A stretch of DNA of 55,342 bases, from positions 1-55,342 of the forward strand of contig JALVGO010000248.1 in NCBI GenBank assembly GCA_027029065.1. Reading direction: 5' to 3'. A program made the position numbers and the translations under genes. Origin of the DNA: Sulfurovum sp. Its GTDB lineage: Bacteria; Campylobacterota; Campylobacteria; Campylobacterales; Sulfurovaceae. The notes under the pieces were generated by a model, which was not told where the DNA came from, made no database searches, and saw only the letters and a program-made list of their open reading frames with translations. This document shows positions 22,001-29,105 of this stretch, piece after piece (the stretch's first letter is position 1; every line of letters begins with the position of its first letter).

Positions 22001-24356
22001 AAAGTTCTGGTGCATAGAGTTCTGCTGAGAAAGCCATCATGCTTGGAGTAATGTAGTCGCGCGACGAGCTGAGTCCGATGTAGACGGTGTTGATGTTCCT
22101 GTCGGCATTTCGATAGTCGGTCATAATTGACGAGACATCGTAGTTTTCCACATCGATACCGCAGTTGTTGCCGCTGAGGTCATTATCACCGGTATGGTCG
22201 CGATCGACATTGGCAAGTACTGCATCAAAGATGTTGTCTGGGTCAGTCGCACCCGGCATCGTATCGGGATGAGAAAGATCGGCATGACGGCTTATGACCA
22301 TGCGGTCATACTCGCCACGGGCATGATCCTCGCCGTACTTGTATTCCCCCTCTCCGGCAAATGCGGAAAAAGAGGCGTTGACCTGACCGCTGCTGGGCAG
22401 CCTGAATCCAGAGATTTTGACAGAAGTTACGCCGCTATGTCTGTCAACATCGGCATAGCCATTATAGATGGAGATGTTACGTGTTTTGGCTTCAATACCT
22501 TTTTCTTTGTAGATGACAACCATGGTCCAGCCGCCGTAGTGACCATGATAGATCTCCCGCCCCTCGTTGGTTGTCAGGTTCGCAAGGGTGAGGGTATGTT
22601 TGCCAACGCCGAGTTGTTTGCCCTTGAGCCAAGTTGTGATGTCGGTAAACGCAGCATAGTATCCACCCTTATTTCCGAACTTCTTATTGTAATAGAGTGT
22701 TTTTGCTCGTACTTTTGTGTAGTTTGCATCATTATCAATCTTGATCCATACCTTATCGGCGTCAGAGTTAGGGATACTGGTTGATTGACTGCTTGTAATG
22801 TCGGTGTAGCTCCATCCTCCGTTACTGTCAAGCGATGCACGGCGTTGCGGATAGTGATCGTTTGCGTCGCGGATAGCATTGACAGAACCCTGCCAAAAGA
22901 GTCCTGCCCACAGGATGCCGTCACCGTCACTGTTGTCATAAGATGATGCAGGCAGAGTGAAGTTGGATGAAGAAGAGTTCCATGTGTCCGGATCGTTATC
23001 AATGTCGATGTATCGAACCATATAGTTGTTGTTGGTGTAGTTTTTGTTGTTTGAGCAGGCAGCGTTGTAGTTGTATTTCGATGTAGTAATGCACTCGACA
23101 GTATTGCCAAGAACGGCAAAGTTTCCGATGATGTTACGTGTTGAGGGTGGGTTGATTAGTGTAAAGTCATGTACTCCCTCCTCTACGGTTTGATCGGTTA
23201 CATCGATTTGAAAAGTTTGGGTATTGGATGTACCGTCTTTGTCTTCGGCCGATGCGGTGCAGCTCGTCGTCCCGGTCTGGGTGGGAGTGCCCGAGAGGAT
23301 CCCCGTAGATGTGTCGAATGAGAGACCGGGGATGGTGCAACTCAAATGGTAGGCTGTTATCGGATCGCCATTGGTTGGGGTGACATACTGGGAGAGATCG
23401 AGTGAAAATGCCATATTGAGAGGGGCGCTCTGATCAGGTATCGGAGAGAGAATGGGGGGCATTGAGGCAAAGGTTGCACTAATGGTCGCCTCGTACTGGT
23501 CGGTATCATTTCCGGTTTCTTTGAAAAAGAGGATCACTTGATCACCTGTAGAGACAGAAAATGTGACATGATGATTGAAGGTGTTGGAAGTGTCTGGATA
23601 GACGACGGATCCGTCGCTTGTTACCTCTAAATGAAAGTTGTGGTTGTTGGGGGAGGAGGTATTGATGGTGATGTTGCCGTCGGCTCCCACATCAAAGTAG
23701 TAGTAGTCATTGTCACTAGAAAAAAACAGATCTTCAGAAACGCCGCTGATACATTTTTGTGTATCGGTCGCCACGCCGTCAAGCTGCGTGATTTTCACGC
23801 CGGGGGAGGAGTCGTTCAGGGTGTCGTTGTTTCCAGTATCGTAACTACAGTCGCAGCCGGTACAGGTGCCCGTTCTCTGGACGACGGTTACGCTTGAGGT
23901 CAGCGTATCGTTGGATGAGTGGGGATCATTTGTGCCGCTTGAAGAGATGGTCGCGACCTGCTTTAGGGTTCCTCTCTGCGTGGGTTCGGCTTTTATAGTG
24001 ATATCGCGAATCCCGCCTTTGTTTGTGTTGTTGGTTTTGGTGCAGGTGATCTTCGATCCCTGCGACAGTGAACCGCTCGTCGGAGAGCAGGTGACCCCGT
24101 TTGATGTGACACTGACACTGACGATATCAATATCCTGGTTATAGGTGAACTCTATCACTTGATTGGGTTTGGCCGTATCTGGACCCAAATTTTTGAGTCG
24201 CGTTACGAAAGTTACCTCTTGACCAATATTTACGGGGTCTGGAGAGGGAGAAGATTTTTCGGTCAATTCCAAATCGGCATCTGCAGCGTATGTTATGGAG
24301 GTGAGGATTGATGTCAGCCATATAATCTGAAAAAATATCTTGAACATTTTCACCAT
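19095..24356 (-). CDS. Giant secreted protein with DUF11 and Ig-like domains, possible pilus tip adhesin
   Basis: About 1753 residues. A signal peptide (MFKIFFQIIWLTSILTSITYA) leads into a DUF11-like repeat (LELTEKSSPSPDPVNIGQEV and KNLGPDTAKP), then a putative Ig/cadherin-like He_PIG module (LSPIPDQSAPLNMAFSLDLS; TGILSGTPTQTGTTSC), then a region with WAGLFWQGSV and GGWTMVVIYKEKG. Many Cys in CX2C and CX3C spacings and MshQ-like beta-rich segments follow. It is first in an operon with four pilin-like proteins, like PilY1/MshQ beside minor pilins, so a tip adhesin or priming role is inferred. The ATG at 24356 has AAAGGGG close by; ATG 24347 is an alternative. Expression is under the riboswitch at 24467-24545. 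Confidence 0.8.
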   Translation of the reverse strand: MVKMFKIFFQIIWLTSILTSITYAADADLELTEKSSPSPDPVNIGQEVTFVTRLKNLGPDTAKPNQVIEFTYNQDIDIVSVSVTSNGVTCSPTSGSLSQGSKITCTKTNNTNKGGIRDITIKAEPTQRGTLKQVATISSSGTNDPHSSNDTLTSSVTVVQRTGTCTGCDCSYDTGNNDTLNDSSPGVKITQLDGVATDTQKCISGVSEDLFFSSDNDYYYFDVGADGNITINTSSPNNHNFHLEVTSDGSVVYPDTSNTFNHHVTFSVSTGDQVILFFKETGNDTDQYEATISATFASMPPILSPIPDQSAPLNMAFSLDLSQYVTPTNGDPITAYHLSCTIPGLSFDTSTGILSGTPTQTGTTSCTASAEDKDGTSNTQTFQIDVTDQTVEEGVHDFTLINPPSTRNIIGNFAVLGNTVECITTSKYNYNAACSNNKNYTNNNYMVRYIDIDNDPDTWNSSSSNFTLPASSYDNSDGDGILWAGLFWQGSVNAIRDANDHYPQRRASLDSNGGWSYTDITSSQSTSIPNSDADKVWIKIDNDANYTKVRAKTLYYNKKFGNKGGYYAAFTDITTWLKGKQLGVGKHTLTLANLTTNEGREIYHGHYGGWTMVVIYKEKGIEAKTRNISIYNGYADVDRHSGVTSVKISGFRLPSSGQVNASFSAFAGEGEYKYGEDHARGEYDRMVISRHADLSHPDTMPGATDPDNIFDAVLANVDRDHTGDNDLSGNNCGIDVENYDVSSIMTDYRNADRNINTVYIGLSSSRDYITPSMMAFSAELYAPELCYDYVTKLNEFVIPYKNHTAYRSYAKQGDELSVSVAIWDITGDIDPKYVSIGLPVKQRKGHITPIMNPDKAYYTIPNGNTLLPTDYASMSTPNRPVITIGNGRTADVGGIISHDQRYFAKYYFEVQDTNTSMIEGDYNIEVNATFNYGSGDFWQIMGIKRCEQNLTYSPTWVQFNVEQAFGNTPPSDPTAHYSLPTRVAGKDFNYDVASYGKDSNGQYTLPISANGVTVDVEMIDIGDFDDNGSYFKCGNSDPNIIIMPGEFAYFDNNRTRLTETDIHDLKKTTATRNTTFRMWLLTDENGTLLTSDKRYEKNENDHYAEVYDKYYSVQDINGLCSSACTKASGYNYTSSRYHNIHYGTDPNAVGCYACLRDKFAQPYCARDNFAIRPKAIRVDVGDKGLNETLNSKPIAVNINRHRTPKKLNKDVSIAAEYPYELNMTTVDIRDNKVNGYTTLDLYQKQTGITSIPDKRFSSMALVKFEGDAGKCADTTHTSLNPRFANGFTSSKLNTTNAGTYSFEIWDSNWTTVDRAVNNPYKTLFSNACKNNIDPACNDCILGTTTVDANDADKVGCTFSSELKHLNGNIDTNYTKLDLKINPYSFNIDLGSIQSLPSTKDTKWVYMNDLSDYRLLKPGAAVQLDINVTAKGAHDGNLTNFIFECAAEDTVFWLDRNMSRPENTIATENTADPVYFQQWLDADYGNTQPVQDTSSGLEMNATLPKENYLSDQNGTAYHVRINYNFKKPYNDFVNPVIVDFQALHAASLDAFSYADHKSKYVPEGNVTVDENKTFLYAKVAPKIGDEYITTYDSNYTTFLRVDTFCKNTLYINCNTLQNASILGPQEESNNDGTGGAWYRVSDHNASTDGQINSLNANITGITELPISSILFDNNGSTSGIKLTYPIGRTRPGEFVLTITPDLWLRYKKGDFEGLPTFSIHYLLQGLRWKGEGNTGHVITIEPYQGKAKFKRMNW

Positions 24357-24466
24357 TAGCCCCTTTGAACCCAAAAACATGGGTGAGATTTGTGTGTATA
24401 ATGTGTATAATATGCCAATCACAAAGATACAACCCAGTTCCTCACGCTCAGAATCTGAGTTCGAAT

Positions 24467-24545
24467 CGGCAACTCGGCTATCTGCCTAAGTGCAGGCAGA
24501 CCCGTGGTTTTCCGTCCCTGCCTCACGACAGGTTTGGCTTTTCTC
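24467..24545 (-). promoter_or_regulatory. Cyclic-di-GMP-I (GEMM) riboswitch
   Basis: On the minus strand the leader reads AAGCCAAACC, then a hairpin CCTGTC-GTGA-GGCAGG with a GNRA loop, then GACGGAAAACCACGGGTC, then CTGCCT/AGGCAG, then ATAGCCGAGTTGCC. These are the conserved blocks of the c-di-GMP-I aptamer in order. The deviation from the usual GACGCAAAGCC is small. It lies ~110 bases upstream of the giant secreted protein. CTCAGATTCTGAG just downstream and ACCCA/TGGGT next to the ribosome site could be parts of the expression platform; whether it switches on or off cannot be told by eye. Confidence 0.85.
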
Positions 24546-24708
24546 TATATACTCACTTATCTAAATATAGCATATTTAAGATAAAAGGGATATAAAAATA
24601 AGTTCAATGAATAGTTATAAATATGATTAAGTTTACAAATTTAGTTAGGTTAGCTCCGGAACCGACAGCTTCAGCGTCGGCAAAATATAGAAGTTATAGA
24701 AAATATAT

Positions 24709-25044
24709 TCAAAGCAAGAGTTTGCAGAGTGACTTTTGTATGATCTCAAGCTCTTTTTTGGAAAGTGAGGCAAGTTTTTCTTTGATCCGTGTTTTGGAAA
24801 GGGCTCTAATCTCGTTGATGCATACATCGCTGTTTTGTTGAAGCGCATCTCTTTTGCTAATGGTATACCTGTAAGGTAGGGCATCTTTTACAATGACGGT
24901 CGAAAGGGGAATGACAATACAGGTTTCCAGTACAGCATTCTCCTCACTATCGCTCATGATGATTGCCGGGCGGAGTTTGCCTATCTCTCCGCCCTTTGCC
25001 GGATTGAAATTGACAAGGTGTATATCTCCTCTACAGAATGCCAT
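24709..25044 (-). CDS. MazF/PemK-family endoribonuclease toxin
   Basis: A 111-residue MazF-like mRNA interferase. It starts MAFCRGDIHLVNFNPAKGGE, the (R)GDI(x)xVxF(x)P pattern of the family, and continues KLRPAIIMSDSE (conserved RP), CIVIPLST (the usual VxPxxT block) and a late ALSKTRIKEKLASLS helix. ATG 25044 is preferred over 25062 since the family starts at this point. It overlaps the antitoxin gene by 14 bases. Confidence 0.9.
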   Translation of the reverse strand: MAFCRGDIHLVNFNPAKGGEIGKLRPAIIMSDSEENAVLETCIVIPLSTVIVKDALPYRYTISKRDALQQNSDVCINEIRALSKTRIKEKLASLSKKELEIIQKSLCKLLL

Positions 25045-25282
25045 CGTCAACACTCCCGTCACCTATTGGGTCTGCTTTTTGTGCTTTTGCTATACGTTTA
25101 AGCAGTGCTTCTTTTTTTTGCTTTTCAATCTTTTCTATAAATGCTTGGAACTCTTCCCTCAATGCGGCAGGCACAAAAAAACCGATTTCCTCTTTTCTCC
25201 TTCCATCCAATATGTGGAGGATCTCAGAGGTTTTAAAAAAATTGCTTGAGTTTCGCATTTGGCTTAATGTGGTTTCTATCAT
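25031..25282 (-). CDS. Antitoxin partner of the MazF-like toxin
   Basis: An 83-residue protein upstream of and overlapping the toxin gene. It starts MIETTLSQMRNSSNFFKTSE and has a long charged helix (IEKIEKQKKEALLKRIAKAQ). It does not resemble the AbrB-fold MazE. The assignment rests on position, size and overlap. A promoter with a perfect palindrome lies directly upstream, consistent with autorepression. Confidence 0.75.
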   Translation of the reverse strand: MIETTLSQMRNSSNFFKTSEILHILDGRRKEEIGFFVPAALREEFQAFIEKIEKQKKEALLKRIAKAQKADPIGDGSVDDGIL

Positions 25283-25314
25283 GCATATCCTTTTGCATTT
25301 TATATATGTTTTTT

Positions 25315-25345
25315 CATTTTATCATAATAAAATGAGATATGTCAA
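25315..25345 (-). promoter_or_regulatory. Promoter and operator of the MazF-type operon
   Basis: On the minus strand TTGACA (25340-25345) and TAAAAT (25316-25321) are 18 bp apart. CATTTTAT-CATA-ATAAAATG (25315-25334) is a perfect 8-bp-arm palindrome covering the -10 element, a likely antitoxin binding site. Confidence 0.75.
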
Positions 25346-25432
25346 TTGTATTTGTGCAGGAAGGGTAGACTAATACGCTTTTTACATACTTTGAGATATG
25401 ATATAGGAAAGATTATGCAAAGAGGATGCTCA

Positions 25433-26080
25433 ATGGTATGGAAAAAGAGTCTTTTTGCCGCAGTAGCGGCACTGTTACTGTTTTCAGGGTGTGGCAAAAA
25501 TGAAGAGGTAACGGAGTTCAATAAGCCGGCACTTTACTGGTACAAAAAGATTGCCAAGAGTATCAGCAGCGGCAATATGGACAAGGCGGATGAGTACTAC
25601 ATTTCGCTCAAGAGTGAGCATATGCTCTCTCCCCTGATGCCGACAGCCATCATGATCCTTGCCCATGCGCATATGCAGGAGGAGGAGTATCTGCTGGCAG
25701 GCTACTACTGGGACGAGTACAACAAGCGTTATGCAGACGAGAACAGCCGAGAGTATACGGAGTTTATGAAACTCAAAGCCTCTTTCCTCGGGATCAAAGA
25801 TGTCTATAAAGACCAAAAGCTCATTATGGACAGTATCAACCGTGCCAGGATATACCAGATGCGCTATCCCGGTTCGCAGTATATGCCGTTGGTCAATACC
25901 CTGCTGGTGAGACTGCACATGAGCCAGTACCTTCTCAATGAGAATATCGCAGCACTCTACGACCGTATCGACAAGCCCGAAGCGGCAAAAATATACAGAG
26001 AGAAAAATAAACACTCTTTGGTAGAGATGGCCGATATTACACCGCCCCAGAAGGGGTTTCTTGGGGAGATTTTCGACTAA
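25433..26080 (+). CDS. bamD: Outer membrane assembly lipoprotein BamD-like
   Basis: The ~215-residue protein has a lipoprotein signal (MVWKKSLFAAVAALLLFSGC, lipobox LFSGC) and a TPR-like helical body, including ALYWYKKIAKSISSGNMDKA and a RYPGSQYMPLVNTLL motif typical of BamD/YfiO, part of the outer-membrane protein assembly machine. ATG 25433 has GAGGA seven bases upstream; ATG 25415 is an alternative. It lies directly before lon, an arrangement I associate with Campylobacterota. Confidence 0.88.
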   Translation: MVWKKSLFAAVAALLLFSGCGKNEEVTEFNKPALYWYKKIAKSISSGNMDKADEYYISLKSEHMLSPLMPTAIMILAHAHMQEEEYLLAGYYWDEYNKRYADENSREYTEFMKLKASFLGIKDVYKDQKLIMDSINRARIYQMRYPGSQYMPLVNTLLVRLHMSQYLLNENIAALYDRIDKPEAAKIYREKNKHSLVEMADITPPQKGFLGEIFD

Positions 26081-26110
26081 AAGCGTCTCCTCGCTTTTGC
26101 TCGGAAGGAA

Positions 26111-26218
26111 AAATTAAAAATTAAAAATTAAAAATTAAAAATTAAAAAATTGTTTACTTCTGTTGCCTATACTTTCGTTTTTGCAAAAACTTTAACTTTT
26201 AATTTTTAACTTTTAATT
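26111..26218. repeat. Heptamer inverted repeat upstream of lon
   Basis: AAATTAA x5 (26111-26145) faces TTTAACT, TTTAATT, TTTAACT, TTTAATT (26191-26218). The arms are largely complementary and could form a ~28-bp stem around a 45-base loop. The right arm ends 22 bases before the lon ATG, close to its AAAGGA ribosome site. Confidence 0.75.
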
Positions 26219-26240
26219 TTCAAAATCCAAAGGATTTTCA

Positions 26241-28658
26241 ATGCAGCTTAGTGACTATGACAACTTTCCAAGTATCCTCCCGATTGTGGTAGAGGATGAA
26301 CTCTTTTTATACCCTTTTATGATCAGCCCGATCTTTCTGACTGACCAGAAAGATATCGATGCTGCGACAGAAGCGATGGAGAACAACTCTCTGCTTTTTG
26401 TAACCTCTTCGGTAGCAGGCAAAGAGGGCAGCCGAGATTTTGATGCTATGTACAAAGTGGGGGTTATCGGTTCGATCATGCGAAAGGTGCATATTCCTGA
26501 CGGGAGGGTGAAGATCCTCTTTCAGGGGCTTGCCAGAGGCAAGATTGTAGAACCGGTAGCAGGGGAGGTTAACAAAGCAGTGATCGATGTGGTACAGCTT
26601 GAACCGTATGACAAGCTTAGGGTCGATGCACTTATGGGGGTGCTTAGAGACAAGATCAAGCAGCTCTCTTCTCTTGCTTCGAACCTGCCTGCCGATCTGA
26701 TACGTACCATCGAGGAGAATGATGAACCTCAGCGTATTGCCGATCTGGTCTCTTCAATGCTGAAACTGGAAAAGGATATCGCCTATAGGCTCTATATTGA
26801 ACCCAATATCGAGAAACGGCTGCTTGGGCTGATCGATGTGATCACATCGGAGATCGAATCTGCCAAAGTGCAGCGTGAGATACGCTCCAAAGTACACAAC
26901 AAGATCGAACAGACCAATAAAGAGTATTTTCTTAAAGAGCAGCTTAAAGAGATCCAGCAGGAGCTGGGTATGGATACCCAGAGGGAAGAGGAGATCGCAA
27001 ACTTCAGAGAGAAGATTGAAAAGCTCAAGCCTGCGATGAGTGAGGATGCCTACAAGGAGATCAGCAAACAGCTTGACCGGTTTGCAAGAATGCATCCTGA
27101 CTCGGCTGACGCGAACCTGCTGCAAAGCTATCTGGAGTGGGTGCTGGAGCTTCCGTTCGGTGACTACAGCAAAAAGAGTCTCTCTGTGGAGGATGTTGCC
27201 AGAGAACTTGACAAAGACCACTATTCTCTAAAGAAGCCAAAAGAGCGCATTGTGGAATTTTTCTCTGTACGTGAACTCGCAATGCTTCGGGGGATCAAGC
27301 AACAGGAGACCGGCGGGGCGATTTTGTGTTTTGCCGGCCCTCCGGGTGTAGGGAAGACCTCTTTGGCAAACTCTATCGCCCATGCACTTGGCAGACCGCT
27401 GGTGCGCATTGCACTTGGCGGGCTTGAAGATGTCAATGAACTGCGCGGGCACAGACGTACCTACGTCGGTGCGATGCCAGGGCGTCTTGTACAGGGGCTT
27501 ATAGAGGCGAAGACGATGGATCCTGTTATTGTGCTCGATGAGATCGACAAAGTGGGACGCAGTATGCGGGGTGATCCGACTGCCGCGCTGCTGGAGATAC
27601 TTGACCCTGAGCAGAACAGCAAATACCGTGACTACTATCTGAACTTTAATATCGATTTGAGCAAGGCAGTGTTTATTGCTACTGCCAATGATGTGGGACG
27701 CATTCCTGCACCGCTTAGAGACAGGATGGAGTTCATAGGATTGAACTCCTATACGCCTAAAGAGAAGTTCGAGATTGCAAAACGTTACCTAATCCCCCAA
27801 GAGCTCAAAAAGCATGCGCTTAGAGCAAGAGAGTTTCATATCTCGGACAAGGCACTGCGTATATTGATAGACGAATACACACGCGAAGCAGGTGTCCGTA
27901 ACCTCAGACGGCGTATTGCCGGACTGATGCGTAAAGCGGCACGTATGCTGCTTGAGGACAGTAAAAGAGACTATGTCCAGATCACGAAGAAAAACCTTGA
28001 AAAGTTTGTGGACAAAAAGGTCTTTGAGATATCACCTGTAGATAAAAAACCACAGATAGGGGTTGTTTCAGGGCTCGCATGGACGGCTGTTGGCGGAGAT
28101 GTCCTGACGATTGAAGCGATCAAGATCAAAGGCAAGAGCGGTCTGCAGCTTACTGGTAGTCTTGGTGATGTGATGAAGGAGTCTGTACGAATCGCACACT
28201 CCGTTGTCAAGATACTTATAGATGAGCGAAAACTTGCCATCCCGCCATCGTCAATACCACATACACTCAAAGAGAGAGAAGAGCGTATCGCTGTCGATCC
28301 AAGTGAAGTGTACAAACGTTATGACTTGCATATCCACGTGCCTGAAGGCGCGACACCCAAAGACGGACCAAGTGCCGGTATCACTATGGTAACCGCCATT
28401 GCTTCCATTTTGAGCAACAGAAAAGTAGATAACAAAGTGGCTATGACCGGAGAGGTGACACTGACAGGAAAAGTACTGCCAATCGGCGGATTGAAAGAGA
28501 AGTTGATCGCAGCCTACAAAGCAGGGGTAAAGAAAGCGCTTATTCCGGCAAAAAACTATGAAAGAGACCTCGATGATATTCCTGATGAGGTAAAAGAGAA
28601 TATTAAGATTATTGGCGTATCAAAAGTAGAAGAGGTCTTGAAAGAAGCCTTGCTCTAA
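26241..28658 (+). CDS. lon: ATP-dependent protease Lon
   Basis: Lon degrades misfolded and regulatory proteins in the cytoplasm. The 805-residue protein has the N-terminal substrate-binding domain, a coiled-coil stretch around residues 220-270, the AAA+ module with Walker A GPPGVGKT (~366-373) and Walker [12 protein letters not shown], and the C-terminal protease domain with the catalytic Ser in [10 protein letters not shown] (~711) and Lys in the [13 protein letters not shown] block. Length is normal. The ATG has AAAGGA six bases upstream. No classical heat-shock promoter is visible in the repeat-filled leader. Confidence 0.97.
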   Translation: MQLSDYDNFPSILPIVVEDELFLYPFMISPIFLTDQKDIDAATEAMENNSLLFVTSSVAGKEGSRDFDAMYKVGVIGSIMRKVHIPDGRVKILFQGLARGKIVEPVAGEVNKAVIDVVQLEPYDKLRVDALMGVLRDKIKQLSSLASNLPADLIRTIEENDEPQRIADLVSSMLKLEKDIAYRLYIEPNIEKRLLGLIDVITSEIESAKVQREIRSKVHNKIEQTNKEYFLKEQLKEIQQELGMDTQREEEIANFREKIEKLKPAMSEDAYKEISKQLDRFARMHPDSADANLLQSYLEWVLELPFGDYSKKSLSVEDVARELDKDHYSLKKPKERIVEFFSVRELAMLRGIKQQETGGAILCFAGPPGVGKTSLANSIAHALGRPLVRIALGGLEDVNELRGHRRTYVGAMPGRLVQGLIEAKTMDPVIVLDEIDKVGRSMRGDPTAALLEILDPEQNSKYRDYYLNFNIDLSKAVFIATANDVGRIPAPLRDRMEFIGLNSYTPKEKFEIAKRYLIPQELKKHALRAREFHISDKALRILIDEYTREAGVRNLRRRIAGLMRKAARMLLEDSKRDYVQITKKNLEKFVDKKVFEISPVDKKPQIGVVSGLAWTAVGGDVLTIEAIKIKGKSGLQLTGSLGDVMKESVRIAHSVVKILIDERKLAIPPSSIPHTLKEREERIAVDPSEVYKRYDLHIHVPEGATPKDGPSAGITMVTAIASILSNRKVDNKVAMTGEVTLTGKVLPIGGLKEKLIAAYKAGVKKALIPAKNYERDLDDIPDEVKENIKIIGVSKVEEVLKEALL

Positions 28659-28677
28659 GCAAGCTTCTTATAGTGTT

Positions 28678-28733
28678 GCTACCTGCTACCTGCTACCTGC
28701 TACCTGCTACCTGCTACCTGCTACCTGCTACCT
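28678..28733. repeat. Heptamer array GCTACCT x8
   Basis: Eight perfect GCTACCT units follow lon. The array runs into the stop codon of the convergent response-regulator gene (TAG on the minus strand at 28732-28734). It is the longest perfect array in the window. Confidence 0.95.
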
Positions 28734-29100
28734 ATTCCGACCATTGGTCTATTTTGGCAAAAAGTGCTTCCTCTTTCACCGGCTTTCGGATAAAATCATT
28801 TGCACCATTGTCAAAGACTTCAGTCTTTTTGGTATCATCGGTTGAAAGTACGATAACTGGAACATGAGAATTGCTCATGTCTGCTCTGAATATTTTTAGA
28901 AACTCGATACCATCGACAATAGGCATCATGATATCAAGCAAAATGAGGTTGATGCCCGGATCTTTTTTCATTTTGTCCAATGCATCAGAACCATTTTCTG
29001 CTTCAACAATATCTGTAACTTTCCCGTTTTTTTTGAGTAATGTTTTGAGCAACATTCTGTTGATCATATCATCGTCAACGACAAGTACTTTTAATCCCAT
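28732..29100 (-). CDS. Single-domain CheY-like response regulator
   Basis: A 122-residue receiver domain without an output domain. The phosphorylation Asp is in LILLDIMMP (~residue 57), the acidic pair is VVDDD at the start, and the conserved Thr/Lys switch residues appear as LSTDD and RKPV. It is the last gene of a leftward cluster with the hybrid kinase, the Hpt protein and the PAS protein, and probably receives phosphate from them. Confidence 0.93.
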   Translation of the reverse strand: MGLKVLVVDDDMINRMLLKTLLKKNGKVTDIVEAENGSDALDKMKKDPGINLILLDIMMPIVDGIEFLKIFRADMSNSHVPVIVLSTDDTKKTEVFDNGANDFIRKPVKEEALFAKIDQWSE

Positions 29101-29105
29101 CTCTT

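Noticed and set aside
24662..24680. CCGAC-A-GCT/AGC-GTCGG hairpin after the MazF-type gene as a terminator
   Set aside because: The stem is good, but no U-tract follows on the minus strand; not firm enough to list as a terminator.
28678..28733. Regular repeat array considered as CRISPR
   Set aside because: Units are 7 bp and contiguous with no spacers; no cas genes are present in the window.
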